Source: Vibrio navarrensis
Lineage (GTDB): Bacteria; Pseudomonadota; Gammaproteobacteria; Enterobacterales; Vibrionaceae
Assembly: GCF_015767675.1 (NCBI RefSeq)
Contig: NZ_CP065217.1
Span: 620,001-684,000, forward strand
Length of the DNA stretch: 64,000 nt
Direction: 5' to 3'
Part shown: positions 20,078 to 30,471 of the stretch, piece after piece
How the letters are laid out: the number at the start of each line of letters is the position of its first letter
Position numbering within the stretch: the first letter of the stretch is position 1
Translations under genes and position numbers: made by a program
Notes under the pieces: generated by a model
Databases searched by the model: none
What the model was told of the DNA's origin: nothing
The model's input: only the letters and a program-made list of their open reading frames with translations

Positions 20078-20689
20078 TTATTTCTTAGCTAGGTCAGATG
20101 CGTGTTCCGCTAGGAAGCTTGCAACGCCTTTTGGTGAAGCGTCCATACCTGCTTTACCTTCTTCCCACTGAGCAGGACATACTTCGCCGTGCTTTTGGTG
20201 GAAGTTCAGTGCGTCAACCATGCGTAGCATTTCGTCGATGTTACGGCCTAGAGGTAGGTCGTTAACTACTTGGTGACGTACTAGACCGTCTTCATCGATA
20301 AGGAAAGAACCACGGAAAGCAACGCCTGCTTCTGGGTGCTCTACGTCGTACGCTTTACAGATTTCGTGTTTAACGTCTGCAACCAGTGGGTATTTAACTT
20401 GACCGATACCGCCGTTCTCAACAGCAGTGTTACGCCATGCGTTGTGAGAGAACTGAGAGTCGATAGATACACCGATAACTTCAACGCCTTTCGCTTTGAA
20501 ATCTTCGTAACGGTTGTCGAACGCGATCAACTCTGATGGGCAAACGAAAGTGAAATCTAGTGGGTAGAAGAAAACAACTGCCTTCTTACCTTTAGTGAAT
20601 TCAGCAAAGTTGAAGCTATCAACGATTTCACCGTTACCTAGAACAGCTGCAGCAGTAAAATCTGGGGCTTGACGACCTACTAGTACCAT
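20078..20689 (-). CDS. prx2: 2-Cys peroxiredoxin (Prx2/AhpC type)
   Basis: This typical 2-Cys peroxiredoxin reduces hydrogen and organic peroxides in the cytoplasm. The peroxidatic cysteine is Cys50 (FTFVCPSE) and the resolving one Cys171 (GEVCPAQW). Length is 203, closer to eukaryotic-type PrxI than to E. coli AhpC (187), and no ahpF is beside it, so a thioredoxin-type reductant is likely. It diverges from an OxyR2-type gene across 197 bp; in V. vulnificus OxyR2 is reported to control Prx2, which fits. The symbol rests on that match. Confidence 0.9.
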   Translation of the reverse strand: MVLVGRQAPDFTAAAVLGNGEIVDSFNFAEFTKGKKAVVFFYPLDFTFVCPSELIAFDNRYEDFKAKGVEVIGVSIDSQFSHNAWRNTAVENGGIGQVKYPLVADVKHEICKAYDVEHPEAGVAFRGSFLIDEDGLVRHQVVNDLPLGRNIDEMLRMVDALNFHQKHGEVCPAQWEEGKAGMDASPKGVASFLAEHASDLAKK

Positions 20690-20886
20690 TTTTTGCTCCT
20701 AAAAATATAGTTAGTTCCTGACCAAGAGAGCTCTCTTCGGTCTGGTCCGTGTTTTTGCGAGACAAACTATAGTACAGATTGTAGTATTGAAAAAAGCGAA
20801 ATAAATAGATTAGGTTCATCGAAAAAAGCGATAGACCGATTTCCTCCGAGCCAATCAAACAAACGACGGTAAATAATAATAATTCT

Positions 20887-21792
20887 ATGAATAAGTGGCC
20901 CAGTCTTAAGCAGTTACACTATCTCATCACCTTGTACGAAACTCGCCATTTTAGCGATGCGGCTGAGCGGTGTTTTGTCAGTCAATCGACTTTAAGTAAA
21001 GGGATACAAAATCTCGAAGAGCTGATTGGTTGTCCGTTGTACGAGAAAAAAGACAAAAAGAGCCCGCTGGTGTTTACTCAGGCCGGTGAGCTGGTGGTGC
21101 TGCACGGGCGTGAGTTATTAGCCAAAGGGCAGGATTTGGTGGAGCTTGGCAACTTGTGTCAAGGAGACGGCATGCAAGGGCAACTCAAAGTGGGTTGCAT
21201 CCCGACCATCGCCCCTTTCTTGCTCGGCGACCTTGTTCAAGATGTGAACCAACGTTTTCCGCAGCTCAACCTGCTTTTGCGTGAAGATACCACGACCAAT
21301 CTGTTAACGGCCTTACGTCACGGTGAGTTGGACGTGTTGATCTTAGCGCTGCCAGTCGACATTGAGGGGATGGAGAACCGAGTGGTTGGCCAAGATCCGT
21401 TTAAGATGGTGATCAGCCGTCATCAAGCAGACAAAATCAAAGTGCCTATTAGTTATTGTGATTTGCCGGATGAGTCGGTGTTTCTTTTGGAGCGCGAGCA
21501 CTGCCTGACCGAGCATGCGGTCTCCGCTTGCAAACTCACGGATAAAGAGAAAATTAATCCCTTCAGTGCCACCAGCTTGCATACATTAGTGCAGATGGTG
21601 GCAAATGGGTTGGGCACGACTTTCATTCCTCAAATGGCGATCGATCATGGCCTGCTCGACAACCAAAATTTAGTCGTGGTGGAGCCACCCGGCCAACTCG
21701 CTTATCGTGATATTGGTCTGGTTTGGCGTCCCGGTTCGGCACGGACGCAAATTTTCCATCAATTGGCGGATGTGGTTTCAGAGCTACTGTAG
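20887..21792 (+). CDS. oxyR2: OxyR-type peroxide sensor, OxyR2 class
   Basis: This LysR-family regulator has an N-terminal helix-turn-helix (residues 1-60, HFSDAAERCFVSQSTLSKGI) and an effector domain. The redox cysteines are Cys206 and Cys215 in REHCLTEHAVSAC, with the nine-residue step of E. coli Cys199/Cys208. The residue two before the sensing cysteine is Glu204, where classical OxyR has Gly; Glu204 is the feature tied to hypersensitivity of V. vulnificus OxyR2. It diverges from the peroxiredoxin gene and likely activates it. A separate OxyR1 should be elsewhere in the genome. Confidence 0.9.
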   Translation: MNKWPSLKQLHYLITLYETRHFSDAAERCFVSQSTLSKGIQNLEELIGCPLYEKKDKKSPLVFTQAGELVVLHGRELLAKGQDLVELGNLCQGDGMQGQLKVGCIPTIAPFLLGDLVQDVNQRFPQLNLLLREDTTTNLLTALRHGELDVLILALPVDIEGMENRVVGQDPFKMVISRHQADKIKVPISYCDLPDESVFLLEREHCLTEHAVSACKLTDKEKINPFSATSLHTLVQMVANGLGTTFIPQMAIDHGLLDNQNLVVVEPPGQLAYRDIGLVWRPGSARTQIFHQLADVVSELL

Positions 21793-21828
21793 CAAATAGT
21801 ATTAGCTCTATTTTTCGTTATTGTTATC

Positions 21829-21860
21829 AAAGGCACGCTATAAAAAGCGTGCCTTTTAGC
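21829..21860 (+). terminator. Terminator after oxyR2
   Basis: AAAGGCACGCT and AGCGTGCCTTTT pair as a 11-bp stem with a 6-base loop, closing with T4. Confidence 0.85.
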
Positions 21861-22398
21861 ATTTTATGCTGTTGGTGCAGTTTGACTTGTAAAATTTTAC
21901 AGCAATGCTTTGGTGAAGCTTTCATAAAATTGTAAAACTTCACAATGTTAATTTTACACATTCGCGCTCATGCTCTGTTTAAAATATCTCCAGCTTATGA
22001 TTCACAGCGCAAGTAAATAAAGGCCTTTTATCCCCATGTATCGATTCATACACCTGTTTAAAACCCGATTTACTAGCCCAAATTAATGTAATTAAATTAC
22101 GTAATAAATTACATTTTAAATGGAAAAATCAAGCACTTGTTTCAAACGGAATAAAACTTCGAATTTAACGTTTTGTTTACTTTTGAACTTTTACTCTAAC
22201 GCATGTTGGTGTAAGTTAATTAAAGGCTTGTAAGACTTATGTCTAGATTGATATTGCAAAGCATCTCAGAGATGTTAAAGACATAAAGCCGAAACGTTAG
22301 GTGAAGAAACCATGAAAAGCGAGGATGTATTTTGTGGTTTTAAAGTTACAAATGTTGCTTTGCCTTTCACAAGCAAACTAATTTAAGGAAGAAGAAAC
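21861..22398. other. AT-rich leader region before aceB
   Basis: 538 bp carry no convincing gene. The stretch is AT-rich with clustered poly-T/poly-A tracts and repeats of TAAATTAC near 22080-22115, and a possible stem at GCATCTCAGAGATG (22261-22274). AAGGAAG at 22385-22391 serves aceB. A long regulatory leader for glyoxylate genes is plausible; no specific operator could be assigned. Confidence 0.5.
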
Positions 22399-24036
22399 AT
22401 GCTTGCTCAAACTCCCGAGAAACAAAACGCACCCACTGAACAGCAACAGACCCAAGGCATGCTTGAGGTGACTGGCAAGCTATCGCCAGAGCATCAAGCA
22501 ATTTTCCCTGTTGAGGCCCAAACCTTTTTATCTCAGTTGTGTGCTAGGTTTGCCTCTCAAGTCGATGAACTGCTTACTGCCCGTGAAGAGAGACAGGAGC
22601 GTATCGACCAAGGCGAACTGCCCGATTTTCTGCCGCAAACGCAGGATATCCGTGAAGGGAGTTGGAAGATCCTTGGTATACCTCACGATCTGCAAGATCG
22701 TCGAGTGGAGATTACTGGTCCCACCGATCGCAAAATGGTGATCAATGCCCTCAATGCCAACGTCAAAGTGTTCATGGCGGATTTCGAAGATTCCATGTCG
22801 CCAGCTTGGGAGAAAGTGTTAGATGGTCAAATCAACTTGCGCGATGCGGTCAACGGCACCATCTCGTATACCAATTCAGACAATGGCAAGCACTACCAAC
22901 TGGTGGAAAATCCAGCGGTGCTCATCTGCCGTGTGCGCGGCCTGCATCTGAGAGAAAAACATGTCACGTGGCAGGGAGAGATCATTCACGGAGCATTGTT
23001 TGATTTCGCGCTCTACTTTTATAACAACTACAAAGCGTTACTAAAAAAAGGCAGCGGTCCTTATTTCTACCTGCCTAAACTGCAGTCTCACCATGAAGCG
23101 AAGTGGTGGAGTGAGGTATTCCATTTCACCGAAGATTATTTCGGTCTAGACACAGGTACGATTAAAGCGACAGTGCTGATCGAAACGCTTCCAGCAGTGT
23201 TTGAAATGGATGAAATTCTCTTTTCTCTCAAAGAGCACATCGTCGGTCTGAACTGTGGCCGCTGGGACTATATTTTCAGCTACATCAAGACCTTGAAAAA
23301 ACATCCAGATCGCGTTCTGCCAGATCGCCAAGTCGTAACGATGGATAAGCCTTTCCTCAACGCTTACTCGCGTTTGCTTATCCGTACTTGCCACAAACGT
23401 GGTGCCTTTGCGATGGGAGGAATGGCGGCGTTTATTCCCGCTAAAGATCCAGTAGAAAACCAGCGCGTTTTAGACAAAATCCTTAACGATAAAATGCTGG
23501 AAGCCAACAATGGCCACGACGGCACTTGGGTTGCTCACCCAGGTTTGGCGGACACCGCAATGGCCGTGTTTAATCAAGTGTTTGGCGAGCGTAGCAACCA
23601 ACTGGATGTTAGCCGCGAGCAAGATGCGCCGATCAGCGCTGAGGAACTGCTTGCACCATGCGGCGGAGAGAGAACAGAGCATGGCATGCGTCACAACATT
23701 CGAGTCGCGCTGCAATACATCGAAGCGTGGATCTCCGGTAACGGCTGTGTACCGATTTACGGCTTGATGGAGGATGCTGCGACGGCTGAGATCTCGCGCG
23801 CCTCAATTTGGCAATGGATTCAACATCAGAAAACCTTAGATAACGGTTTAACGGTCACTAAAGCGCTGTTTGAACAATACCTCAAAGAAGAAATTGAGGT
23901 CGTGAAACAGGAAATAGGTGACGTGCGTTATCAAGCCGGACGCTTTGTTGAAGCCGCCGAGCTAATGGCAAGGTTAACCACCAGCGATGAACTGAGTAAT
24001 TTCTTAACGGTTCCAGGTTACGACTATCTGGACTGA
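22399..24036 (+). CDS. aceB: Malate synthase A
   Basis: AceB condenses glyoxylate with acetyl-CoA to malate, the second step of the glyoxylate shunt. The 545 residues and motifs (FMADFEDSMSP, VLICRVRGLHLREKH, GLNCGRWDYIFSYIK, AFAMGGMAAFIP) identify the A isoform. The catalytic Asp and Mg ligands lie in these blocks. aceA follows after 136 bp on the same strand, and the aceA terminator closes the pair. Confidence 0.97.
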   Translation: MLAQTPEKQNAPTEQQQTQGMLEVTGKLSPEHQAIFPVEAQTFLSQLCARFASQVDELLTAREERQERIDQGELPDFLPQTQDIREGSWKILGIPHDLQDRRVEITGPTDRKMVINALNANVKVFMADFEDSMSPAWEKVLDGQINLRDAVNGTISYTNSDNGKHYQLVENPAVLICRVRGLHLREKHVTWQGEIIHGALFDFALYFYNNYKALLKKGSGPYFYLPKLQSHHEAKWWSEVFHFTEDYFGLDTGTIKATVLIETLPAVFEMDEILFSLKEHIVGLNCGRWDYIFSYIKTLKKHPDRVLPDRQVVTMDKPFLNAYSRLLIRTCHKRGAFAMGGMAAFIPAKDPVENQRVLDKILNDKMLEANNGHDGTWVAHPGLADTAMAVFNQVFGERSNQLDVSREQDAPISAEELLAPCGGERTEHGMRHNIRVALQYIEAWISGNGCVPIYGLMEDAATAEISRASIWQWIQHQKTLDNGLTVTKALFEQYLKEEIEVVKQEIGDVRYQAGRFVEAAELMARLTTSDELSNFLTVPGYDYLD

Positions 24037-24172
24037 GTGAAAAACTGATAACTGAACACCGACAACTTACTACCAATAACGTGAACAACTTGAAGGCAGA
24101 TAAGGAAGTACTGCCGGAGAAATGGAAACTCAAAAGCGCCGTGAAGCGCCAATAATAAAGAGGGATAGACCA

Positions 24173-25483
24173 ATGACATTAACTCGCCGCCAACAAATCG
24201 AAGCTCTAGAAAAAGACTGGGCAACCAATCCTCGCTGGAAGCACGTCAAGCGTCCATACACCGCTGAAGAAGTGGTGGATCTGCGTGGTTCTATTGTTCC
24301 TGCCAACACGCTGGCCCAACGTGGCGCAGATAAGTTGTGGTCGCTGGTCAACGGGAGCGCCAAAAAAGGTTATGTAAACTGTTTGGGTGCACTGACGGGT
24401 GGTCAGGCGGTTCAACAAGCGAAAGCGGGCATTGAAGCCATCTATCTGTCTGGTTGGCAGGTTGCTGCGGACAACAACACCGCATCTACCATGTACCCAG
24501 ATCAGTCACTCTATCCAGTTGATTCGGTACCTTCAGTGGTGAAGCGCATCAACAACTCGTTCCGTCGTGCAGACCAAATTCAGTGGGCGAATGGTAAATC
24601 GCCAGAAGAGGGTGGCATTGACTACTTCCTGCCGATTGTGGCTGACGCTGAAGCGGGCTTTGGTGGCGTATTGAACGCCTACGAGCTGATGAAATCGATG
24701 ATTGAAGCAGGCGCGGCAGGCGTGCATTTTGAAGATCAGCTTGCATCGGTGAAAAAATGTGGCCACATGGGCGGTAAAGTATTAGTACCAACGCAAGAAG
24801 CGGTGCAAAAACTGGTGGCAGCTCGATTGGCTGCTGACGTTGCGGGCACAACGACGCTGGTTATTGCTCGTACCGACGCCAACGCTGCAGACTTGCTTAC
24901 CTCAGATTGCGACCCTTATGATGCCGACTTCATCGTTGGTGAGCGTACTCAAGAAGGTTTCTACCGCGTACGTGCCGGCATTGAACAGGCGATTTCTCGT
25001 GGTCTTGCTTACGCGCCTTACGCTGACCTTATCTGGTGTGAAACAGCCACACCATGTCTAGAAGAAGCGCGTAAGTTTGCAGAGGCTATTCATGCGCAAT
25101 ACCCAGACCAACTGCTGGCGTACAACTGCTCGCCATCATTTAACTGGGAGAAGAACTTGGATGCCGAAACCATCGCCAAGTTCCAGCAAGAGCTGTCGGA
25201 TATGGGCTACAAATACCAGTTCATCACCTTGGCGGGCATTCACAATATGTGGTTCAACATGTTTGAACTGGCGCACGCTTACGCGCAAGGCGAAGGGATG
25301 CGTCACTATGTTGAGAAAGTGCAGCGTCCTGAGTTCCAAGCTGCGGAGAAAGGTTACACCTTCGTTGCGCACCAGCAAGAAGTGGGTACTGGCTACTTTG
25401 ACCGTATGACCAACACCATTCAGGGCGGCAACTCATCCGTCACGGCGCTCACGGGCTCAACAGAAGAAGATCAGTTCCATTAA
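24173..25483 (+). CDS. aceA: Isocitrate lyase
   Basis: AceA splits isocitrate into glyoxylate and succinate, allowing growth on acetate and fatty acids. The active-site loop KKCGHMGGK is present near residue 195, and NCSPSFNW and the flexible C-terminal lid are also seen. I start at ATG 24173 ([16 protein letters not shown]), 7 bases after AGGGA; an in-frame ATG 51 bases earlier would add residues not typical of the family. Length is 436. There is no aceK directly downstream. Confidence 0.97.
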   Translation: MTLTRRQQIEALEKDWATNPRWKHVKRPYTAEEVVDLRGSIVPANTLAQRGADKLWSLVNGSAKKGYVNCLGALTGGQAVQQAKAGIEAIYLSGWQVAADNNTASTMYPDQSLYPVDSVPSVVKRINNSFRRADQIQWANGKSPEEGGIDYFLPIVADAEAGFGGVLNAYELMKSMIEAGAAGVHFEDQLASVKKCGHMGGKVLVPTQEAVQKLVAARLAADVAGTTTLVIARTDANAADLLTSDCDPYDADFIVGERTQEGFYRVRAGIEQAISRGLAYAPYADLIWCETATPCLEEARKFAEAIHAQYPDQLLAYNCSPSFNWEKNLDAETIAKFQQELSDMGYKYQFITLAGIHNMWFNMFELAHAYAQGEGMRHYVEKVQRPEFQAAEKGYTFVAHQQEVGTGYFDRMTNTIQGGNSSVTALTGSTEEDQFH

Positions 25484-25502
25484 TATCAGTGCAAAATGCT
25501 TA

Positions 25503-25530
25503 AGAGCGGCTTCGGCCGCTCTTTTGTGTT
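25503..25530 (+). terminator. Terminator after aceA
   Basis: AGAGCGGC-TTCG-GCCGCTCT is a perfect 8-bp stem with a UUCG tetraloop, followed by T4. Confidence 0.93.
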
Positions 25531-25567
25531 CCAATGCTAGCTATACATCCGGCGGTGATCTTGGTCT

Positions 25568-26023
25568 CTAGAGATCGTCTTCCATTTCCAGCTCGTCGGG
25601 TTCCACTTCTTCTTGCAGTTCCAGTAAGTTAATCGCGATGGTGACAAAATCCGAGTCGGTGATAATGCCCACCAACTGACCTCTATCGACCACAGGTAAA
25701 CAGCCGACTTTGTGCTTTTGCATGTACAGGGCGCTCTCTTTAAGCCCGGCTTTTGGCTCGGCGGTCATAATGCTGCTGTGCATCATTTCATAAAGCGGCG
25801 TATCGTCGGTGTAGGATTGATCGGCTGGCGCGTTGTGTAAGCTGGATTCTTGCGCCGCGAGAATATCGCGTTGGGTTACGATTCCCAGCAAGCGTTTGTT
25901 CGCGTCAACAATCGGGATGTGTCTGATGTCGAGTGCGGCCATCATATTGCGCGCATCTGCTAAGGTATGCGAACGCAACAAGGTATGAGGGTTGCGAGTC
26001 ATCATATCTTCTACTTTGATCAT
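25568..26023 (-). CDS. CBS-domain pair protein
   Basis: A 151-residue cytoplasmic protein made almost only of two CBS domains (about 1-60 and 75-135; GIVTQRDIL and GIITDSDFVTIA end the two repeats), with an acidic tail (EEVEPDELEMEDDL). Such pairs bind adenine nucleotides and act as energy sensors, but the partner here is unknown. GGAGGACACC stands right before the start codon. It is convergent with aceA and divergent from the protease gene. Confidence 0.85.
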   Translation of the reverse strand: MIKVEDMMTRNPHTLLRSHTLADARNMMAALDIRHIPIVDANKRLLGIVTQRDILAAQESSLHNAPADQSYTDDTPLYEMMHSSIMTAEPKAGLKESALYMQKHKVGCLPVVDRGQLVGIITDSDFVTIAINLLELQEEVEPDELEMEDDL

Positions 26024-26262
26024 GGTGTCCTCCAGTCGTTCCGTTCTTCCTTTTTACTATAGACACAAATGGCATAAATATCTGGGAGCCAACGCGTTTT
26101 CCCACAACAAATTTGCTGCGAGTCAGTTGGCATTTTGTGCGCAATCCGAGCACTAGCAACGGCGCAAGAGAGGATATTCCTCGCACATTTTTCGGCCGGG
26201 GATTTCCCTGTCGAAGAGTCTGGCTGAATATGAGCGCAGTTGAGCTATCAGTGGTCTTTATC

Positions 26263-27453
26263 ATGTGGAAAAAAACGCTTCTTTTAGCGGGCGCTTGGGC
26301 GATCTGTGCCAGCACCCACGCCATCATTCTCGGAGAAAATGATCCGGACGCCAGTTTTCGAGTGACGATTCGCTCAAGCAACATGGCCGAATTTCCGGTT
26401 TGCGGTGGCACTATGGTGTCAGAGCGCTGGGTATTGACGGCGGCGCATTGTGTGGTCATGGGCGAAGGCACCGATCTCGCCAGCTATTTTGTCACCAAAC
26501 CTCATCAAATCTCGGTCACGGCACGCACGCCGGATCTCAATCTGTCGCAGATAGAGAACTACTTTAATGTCTCTCACGTCGTGGTTCATCCAAGCTATAC
26601 ACGCTTGAGCGAATACAAAAAGGGCAGCGACGGTCTGATGACCTTGGTGAGCACCAGCCTGGATAGTGATGTCGCGTTGCTGTATCTCGAACGGCCCGTG
26701 ACGGGGGTAGCGTTATCTTCATTGCCGACGATGGAAGAGATGCGCCAAATTGAAACTCGACTCAATAGCCAGTGGGATGATGAATTTGCCACCAACCTGC
26801 GACCCAAAAATGTCACCGCATCGGGGTGGGGAGCAACCGTTGCCAACGCATCCACCCCTTCGCCTACACTACAGAAAACGCAGTTAACCTACTTGCCAAT
26901 CACGAACTGCTATCAGCGCTTAGAACTGGGTAACGACTTACCGGGAATCATTGAAGCGCCAACCAATGTGAGCAAAATCTGCACCATGGCCAATGAAGTG
27001 TTGCCTTGGAACCCTGATGAGAGAACGCAATACGGCAACAACGTCTGTAAAGGCGACAGTGGCGGCCCTTTGCTGGATGATGTCACTGGCAAACAGATTG
27101 GTATCGTCAGCGGAATTCCACTACTGACACCAACCTGCGCGGCGGTGACCCTGCCAAGCTTTTATACCAAAGTCAGTACCTACTACGATTGGATAGTGAG
27201 CTACGTCAATGCCGCGAATCCGCCCACTTCACCGATTTTGCCGCCCGATTTTATCCGCAACTATGCCGCTGACAATGGCAGTGATGCGGGCGCTGACAAC
27301 GGGGGAGGAGATGATAATGCGTCGGGAGATTGTCACGGAGGCATCTCCACCAACAGCTGTCAATTTACCGGTAAAGCCCAAGGTGGTGGAAGCGTCCACT
27401 ATCTGTGGGTGTTGAGTCTCTTTGCCGTGCGGATCTTCAGAACAAAACGCTAA
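26263..27453 (+). CDS. Secreted trypsin-like protease with GlyGly-CTERM tail
   Basis: A chymotrypsin-fold serine protease resembling Vibrio VesA/VesB/VesC, exported by Sec and expected to use the type II secretion system. The start at 26263 opens a signal peptide (MWKKTLLLAGAWAICASTHA); upstream in-frame ATGs exist but would bury it. The catalytic triad is His62 (LTAAHC), Asp136 (LDSDVALL) and Ser266 (CKGDSGGP). An acidic Gly/Asn linker at 333-355 leads to GGGS at 374, a hydrophobic stretch and a basic end (IFRTKR): a GlyGly-CTERM sorting tail, the substrate of rhombosortase. Length is 396. No good ribosome site is seen. Confidence 0.9.
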   Translation: MWKKTLLLAGAWAICASTHAIILGENDPDASFRVTIRSSNMAEFPVCGGTMVSERWVLTAAHCVVMGEGTDLASYFVTKPHQISVTARTPDLNLSQIENYFNVSHVVVHPSYTRLSEYKKGSDGLMTLVSTSLDSDVALLYLERPVTGVALSSLPTMEEMRQIETRLNSQWDDEFATNLRPKNVTASGWGATVANASTPSPTLQKTQLTYLPITNCYQRLELGNDLPGIIEAPTNVSKICTMANEVLPWNPDERTQYGNNVCKGDSGGPLLDDVTGKQIGIVSGIPLLTPTCAAVTLPSFYTKVSTYYDWIVSYVNAANPPTSPILPPDFIRNYAADNGSDAGADNGGGDDNASGDCHGGISTNSCQFTGKAQGGGSVHYLWVLSLFAVRIFRTKR

Positions 27454-27464
27454 CTTTTCATCCA

Positions 27465-27491
27465 CTCAGCGAGCCTATTTTGCTCGCTGAG
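27465..27491 (+). terminator. Strong hairpin after the protease gene
   Basis: CTCAGCGAGC and GCTCGCTGAG form a perfect 10-bp stem with a 7-base loop 11 bp after the stop. The T-run is weak, so it may protect the 3' end rather than terminate efficiently. Confidence 0.6.
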
Positions 27492-27652
27492 TACTTGTTT
27501 ACGCCTCGGCTTAAGTTTGGCGAGGCTTGTTACACTCTCGCCGAGAACTTTGCTTGCTATTGAACCTTGTCGCTCTATACTACCCCACTGCGAAAAATTC
27601 ACTCGCATTATAATGACGTTAAACCCCAGAAGAATTTACCAAGAGCAGTAGC

Positions 27653-28705
27653 ATGCAAGTTTCAGATTTTCACTTCGACTTACCTGACGAACTGATCGCC
27701 CGTTATCCTCAACCAGATCGCACGGCCAGTCGTTTACTTCAGCTAAATGGCAACAGTGGCGAGGTAAAAGATGGCACCTTTAAAGACGTGTTGGACTTAG
27801 TTCAGCCGGGGGATTTAGTGGTGTTTAACAATACCCGCGTGATCCCGGCGCGGATGTTTGGCCGTAAAGCCTCGGGCGGTAAACTGGAAGTGCTGGTGGA
27901 GCGGATGCTTGATGACAAACGTCTGCTGGCGCATGTTCGCTGTTCTAAATCGCCTAAACCGGGCAGCTCCGTCATTCTGGGTGAAAACGACCAGTACAGT
28001 GCGGAGATGATCGCGCGTCATGGTGCCTTGTTTGAACTCAAGCTTAACGGCGATAAAACGCTATTAGAGGTGTTGGAAGAGATTGGCCACATGCCCCTTC
28101 CTCCCTATATCGACCGCCCAGACGAAGAGGCGGATAAAGAACGCTATCAAACCGTTTATAACCAGAAACCCGGTGCCGTTGCCGCGCCAACGGCTGGATT
28201 GCACTTTGACGCGCAATTGCTGGAACAAATGCAAGCCAAAGGTGTCGAACTGGCTTACGTGACTTTGCATGTTGGGGCGGGCACTTTCCAGCCAGTGAAG
28301 GTGGACAATATTCACGACCATCACATGCACGCAGAGTATGCGGAAGTGCCGCAAGAGGTGGTGGATGCCATTGCGGCGACCAAAGCACGTGGTGGGCGCA
28401 TTATCGCGGTAGGCACCACGTCGGTACGTTCTTTGGAAAGTGCCGCGCAAGATGCGCTGAAAAAAGGCGCTGAGCTCGCGCCATTTTTTGCCGATACCGA
28501 GATCTTCATCTACCCGGGTTATCAATACCAGTTGGTCGATTGTTTGATCACCAATTTCCACTTGCCAGAGTCGACGCTCATCATGTTAGTGAGCGCGTTC
28601 GCGGGTTATGAACATACCATGCGCGCTTATCAGCATGCGGTGGACAACCAATATCGCTTCTTCTCTTATGGTGATGCGATGTTTATTGAAAAGAAGACTT
28701 GCTAA
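27653..28705 (+). CDS. queA: S-adenosylmethionine:tRNA ribosyltransferase-isomerase
   Basis: QueA converts preQ1 at position 34 of GUN-anticodon tRNAs into epoxyqueuosine using the ribosyl part of SAM. The protein (350 residues) has the family start [25 protein letters not shown] and motifs [19 protein letters not shown] and [18 protein letters not shown]. It is followed by tgt, which acts one step earlier, separated by an unusually structured 161-bp spacer described separately. Confidence 0.97.
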   Translation: MQVSDFHFDLPDELIARYPQPDRTASRLLQLNGNSGEVKDGTFKDVLDLVQPGDLVVFNNTRVIPARMFGRKASGGKLEVLVERMLDDKRLLAHVRCSKSPKPGSSVILGENDQYSAEMIARHGALFELKLNGDKTLLEVLEEIGHMPLPPYIDRPDEEADKERYQTVYNQKPGAVAAPTAGLHFDAQLLEQMQAKGVELAYVTLHVGAGTFQPVKVDNIHDHHMHAEYAEVPQEVVDAIAATKARGGRIIAVGTTSVRSLESAAQDALKKGAELAPFFADTEIFIYPGYQYQLVDCLITNFHLPESTLIMLVSAFAGYEHTMRAYQHAVDNQYRFFSYGDAMFIEKKTC

Positions 28706-28706
28706 G

Positions 28707-30003
<1,297 letters not shown>

Positions 30004-30120
30004 TTTTGTAAAAGTAAAAAAATGTTGCGCCATCTTGTTTTTATGAGCGACTTCGCTTGAAAATGAGGTGGCGTTACCCAATTTGTTGGATTATCAATAA
30101 AAATTAATGAGGATGTTTTA

Positions 30121-30450
30121 ATGTTTATCTCTCAAGCTCACGCTGCGGCAGAAGGTGCACCACAAGGTGGTGGTTTCGAAATGCTGATCATGCTTGGCAT
30201 GTTTGCCGTTATCTTTTACTTCATGATTTACCGCCCTCAAGCGAAACGTGTTAAAGAGCACAAAAGCTTAATGGCGGCGATGGGTAAGGGAGACGAAGTA
30301 CTTACAAGTGGTGGTCTGGTGGGTAAAATCACTAAGATCGCAGAAGACAACGATTACATTTCAATTGAGTTGAACACCAACAACGAAGTTGTGATCAAAA
30401 AGGACTTCGTTACCGCTGTGCTACCAAAAGGTACGCTTAAATCTTTATAA
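30121..30450 (+). CDS. yajC: Sec translocon accessory subunit YajC
   Basis: YajC is a small inner-membrane partner of SecD/SecF. The 109 residues hold one membrane segment (FEMLIMLGMFAVIFYFMIY, about 20-38) followed by RPQAKRVKEHKSLM and a soluble tail. A short Ala/Gly-rich N-terminus precedes the helix. It lies 21 bp before secD in the usual yajC-secD-secF operon. Confidence 0.96.
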   Translation: MFISQAHAAAEGAPQGGGFEMLIMLGMFAVIFYFMIYRPQAKRVKEHKSLMAAMGKGDEVLTSGGLVGKITKIAEDNDYISIELNTNNEVVIKKDFVTAVLPKGTLKSL

Positions 30451-30471
30451 AACAGCTAGAGGATCCTCGCT

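Noticed and set aside
26113..26262. Upstream in-frame start codons for the serine protease
   Set aside because: They would put 11 to 50 residues ahead of a clear signal peptide and have no better ribosome site.
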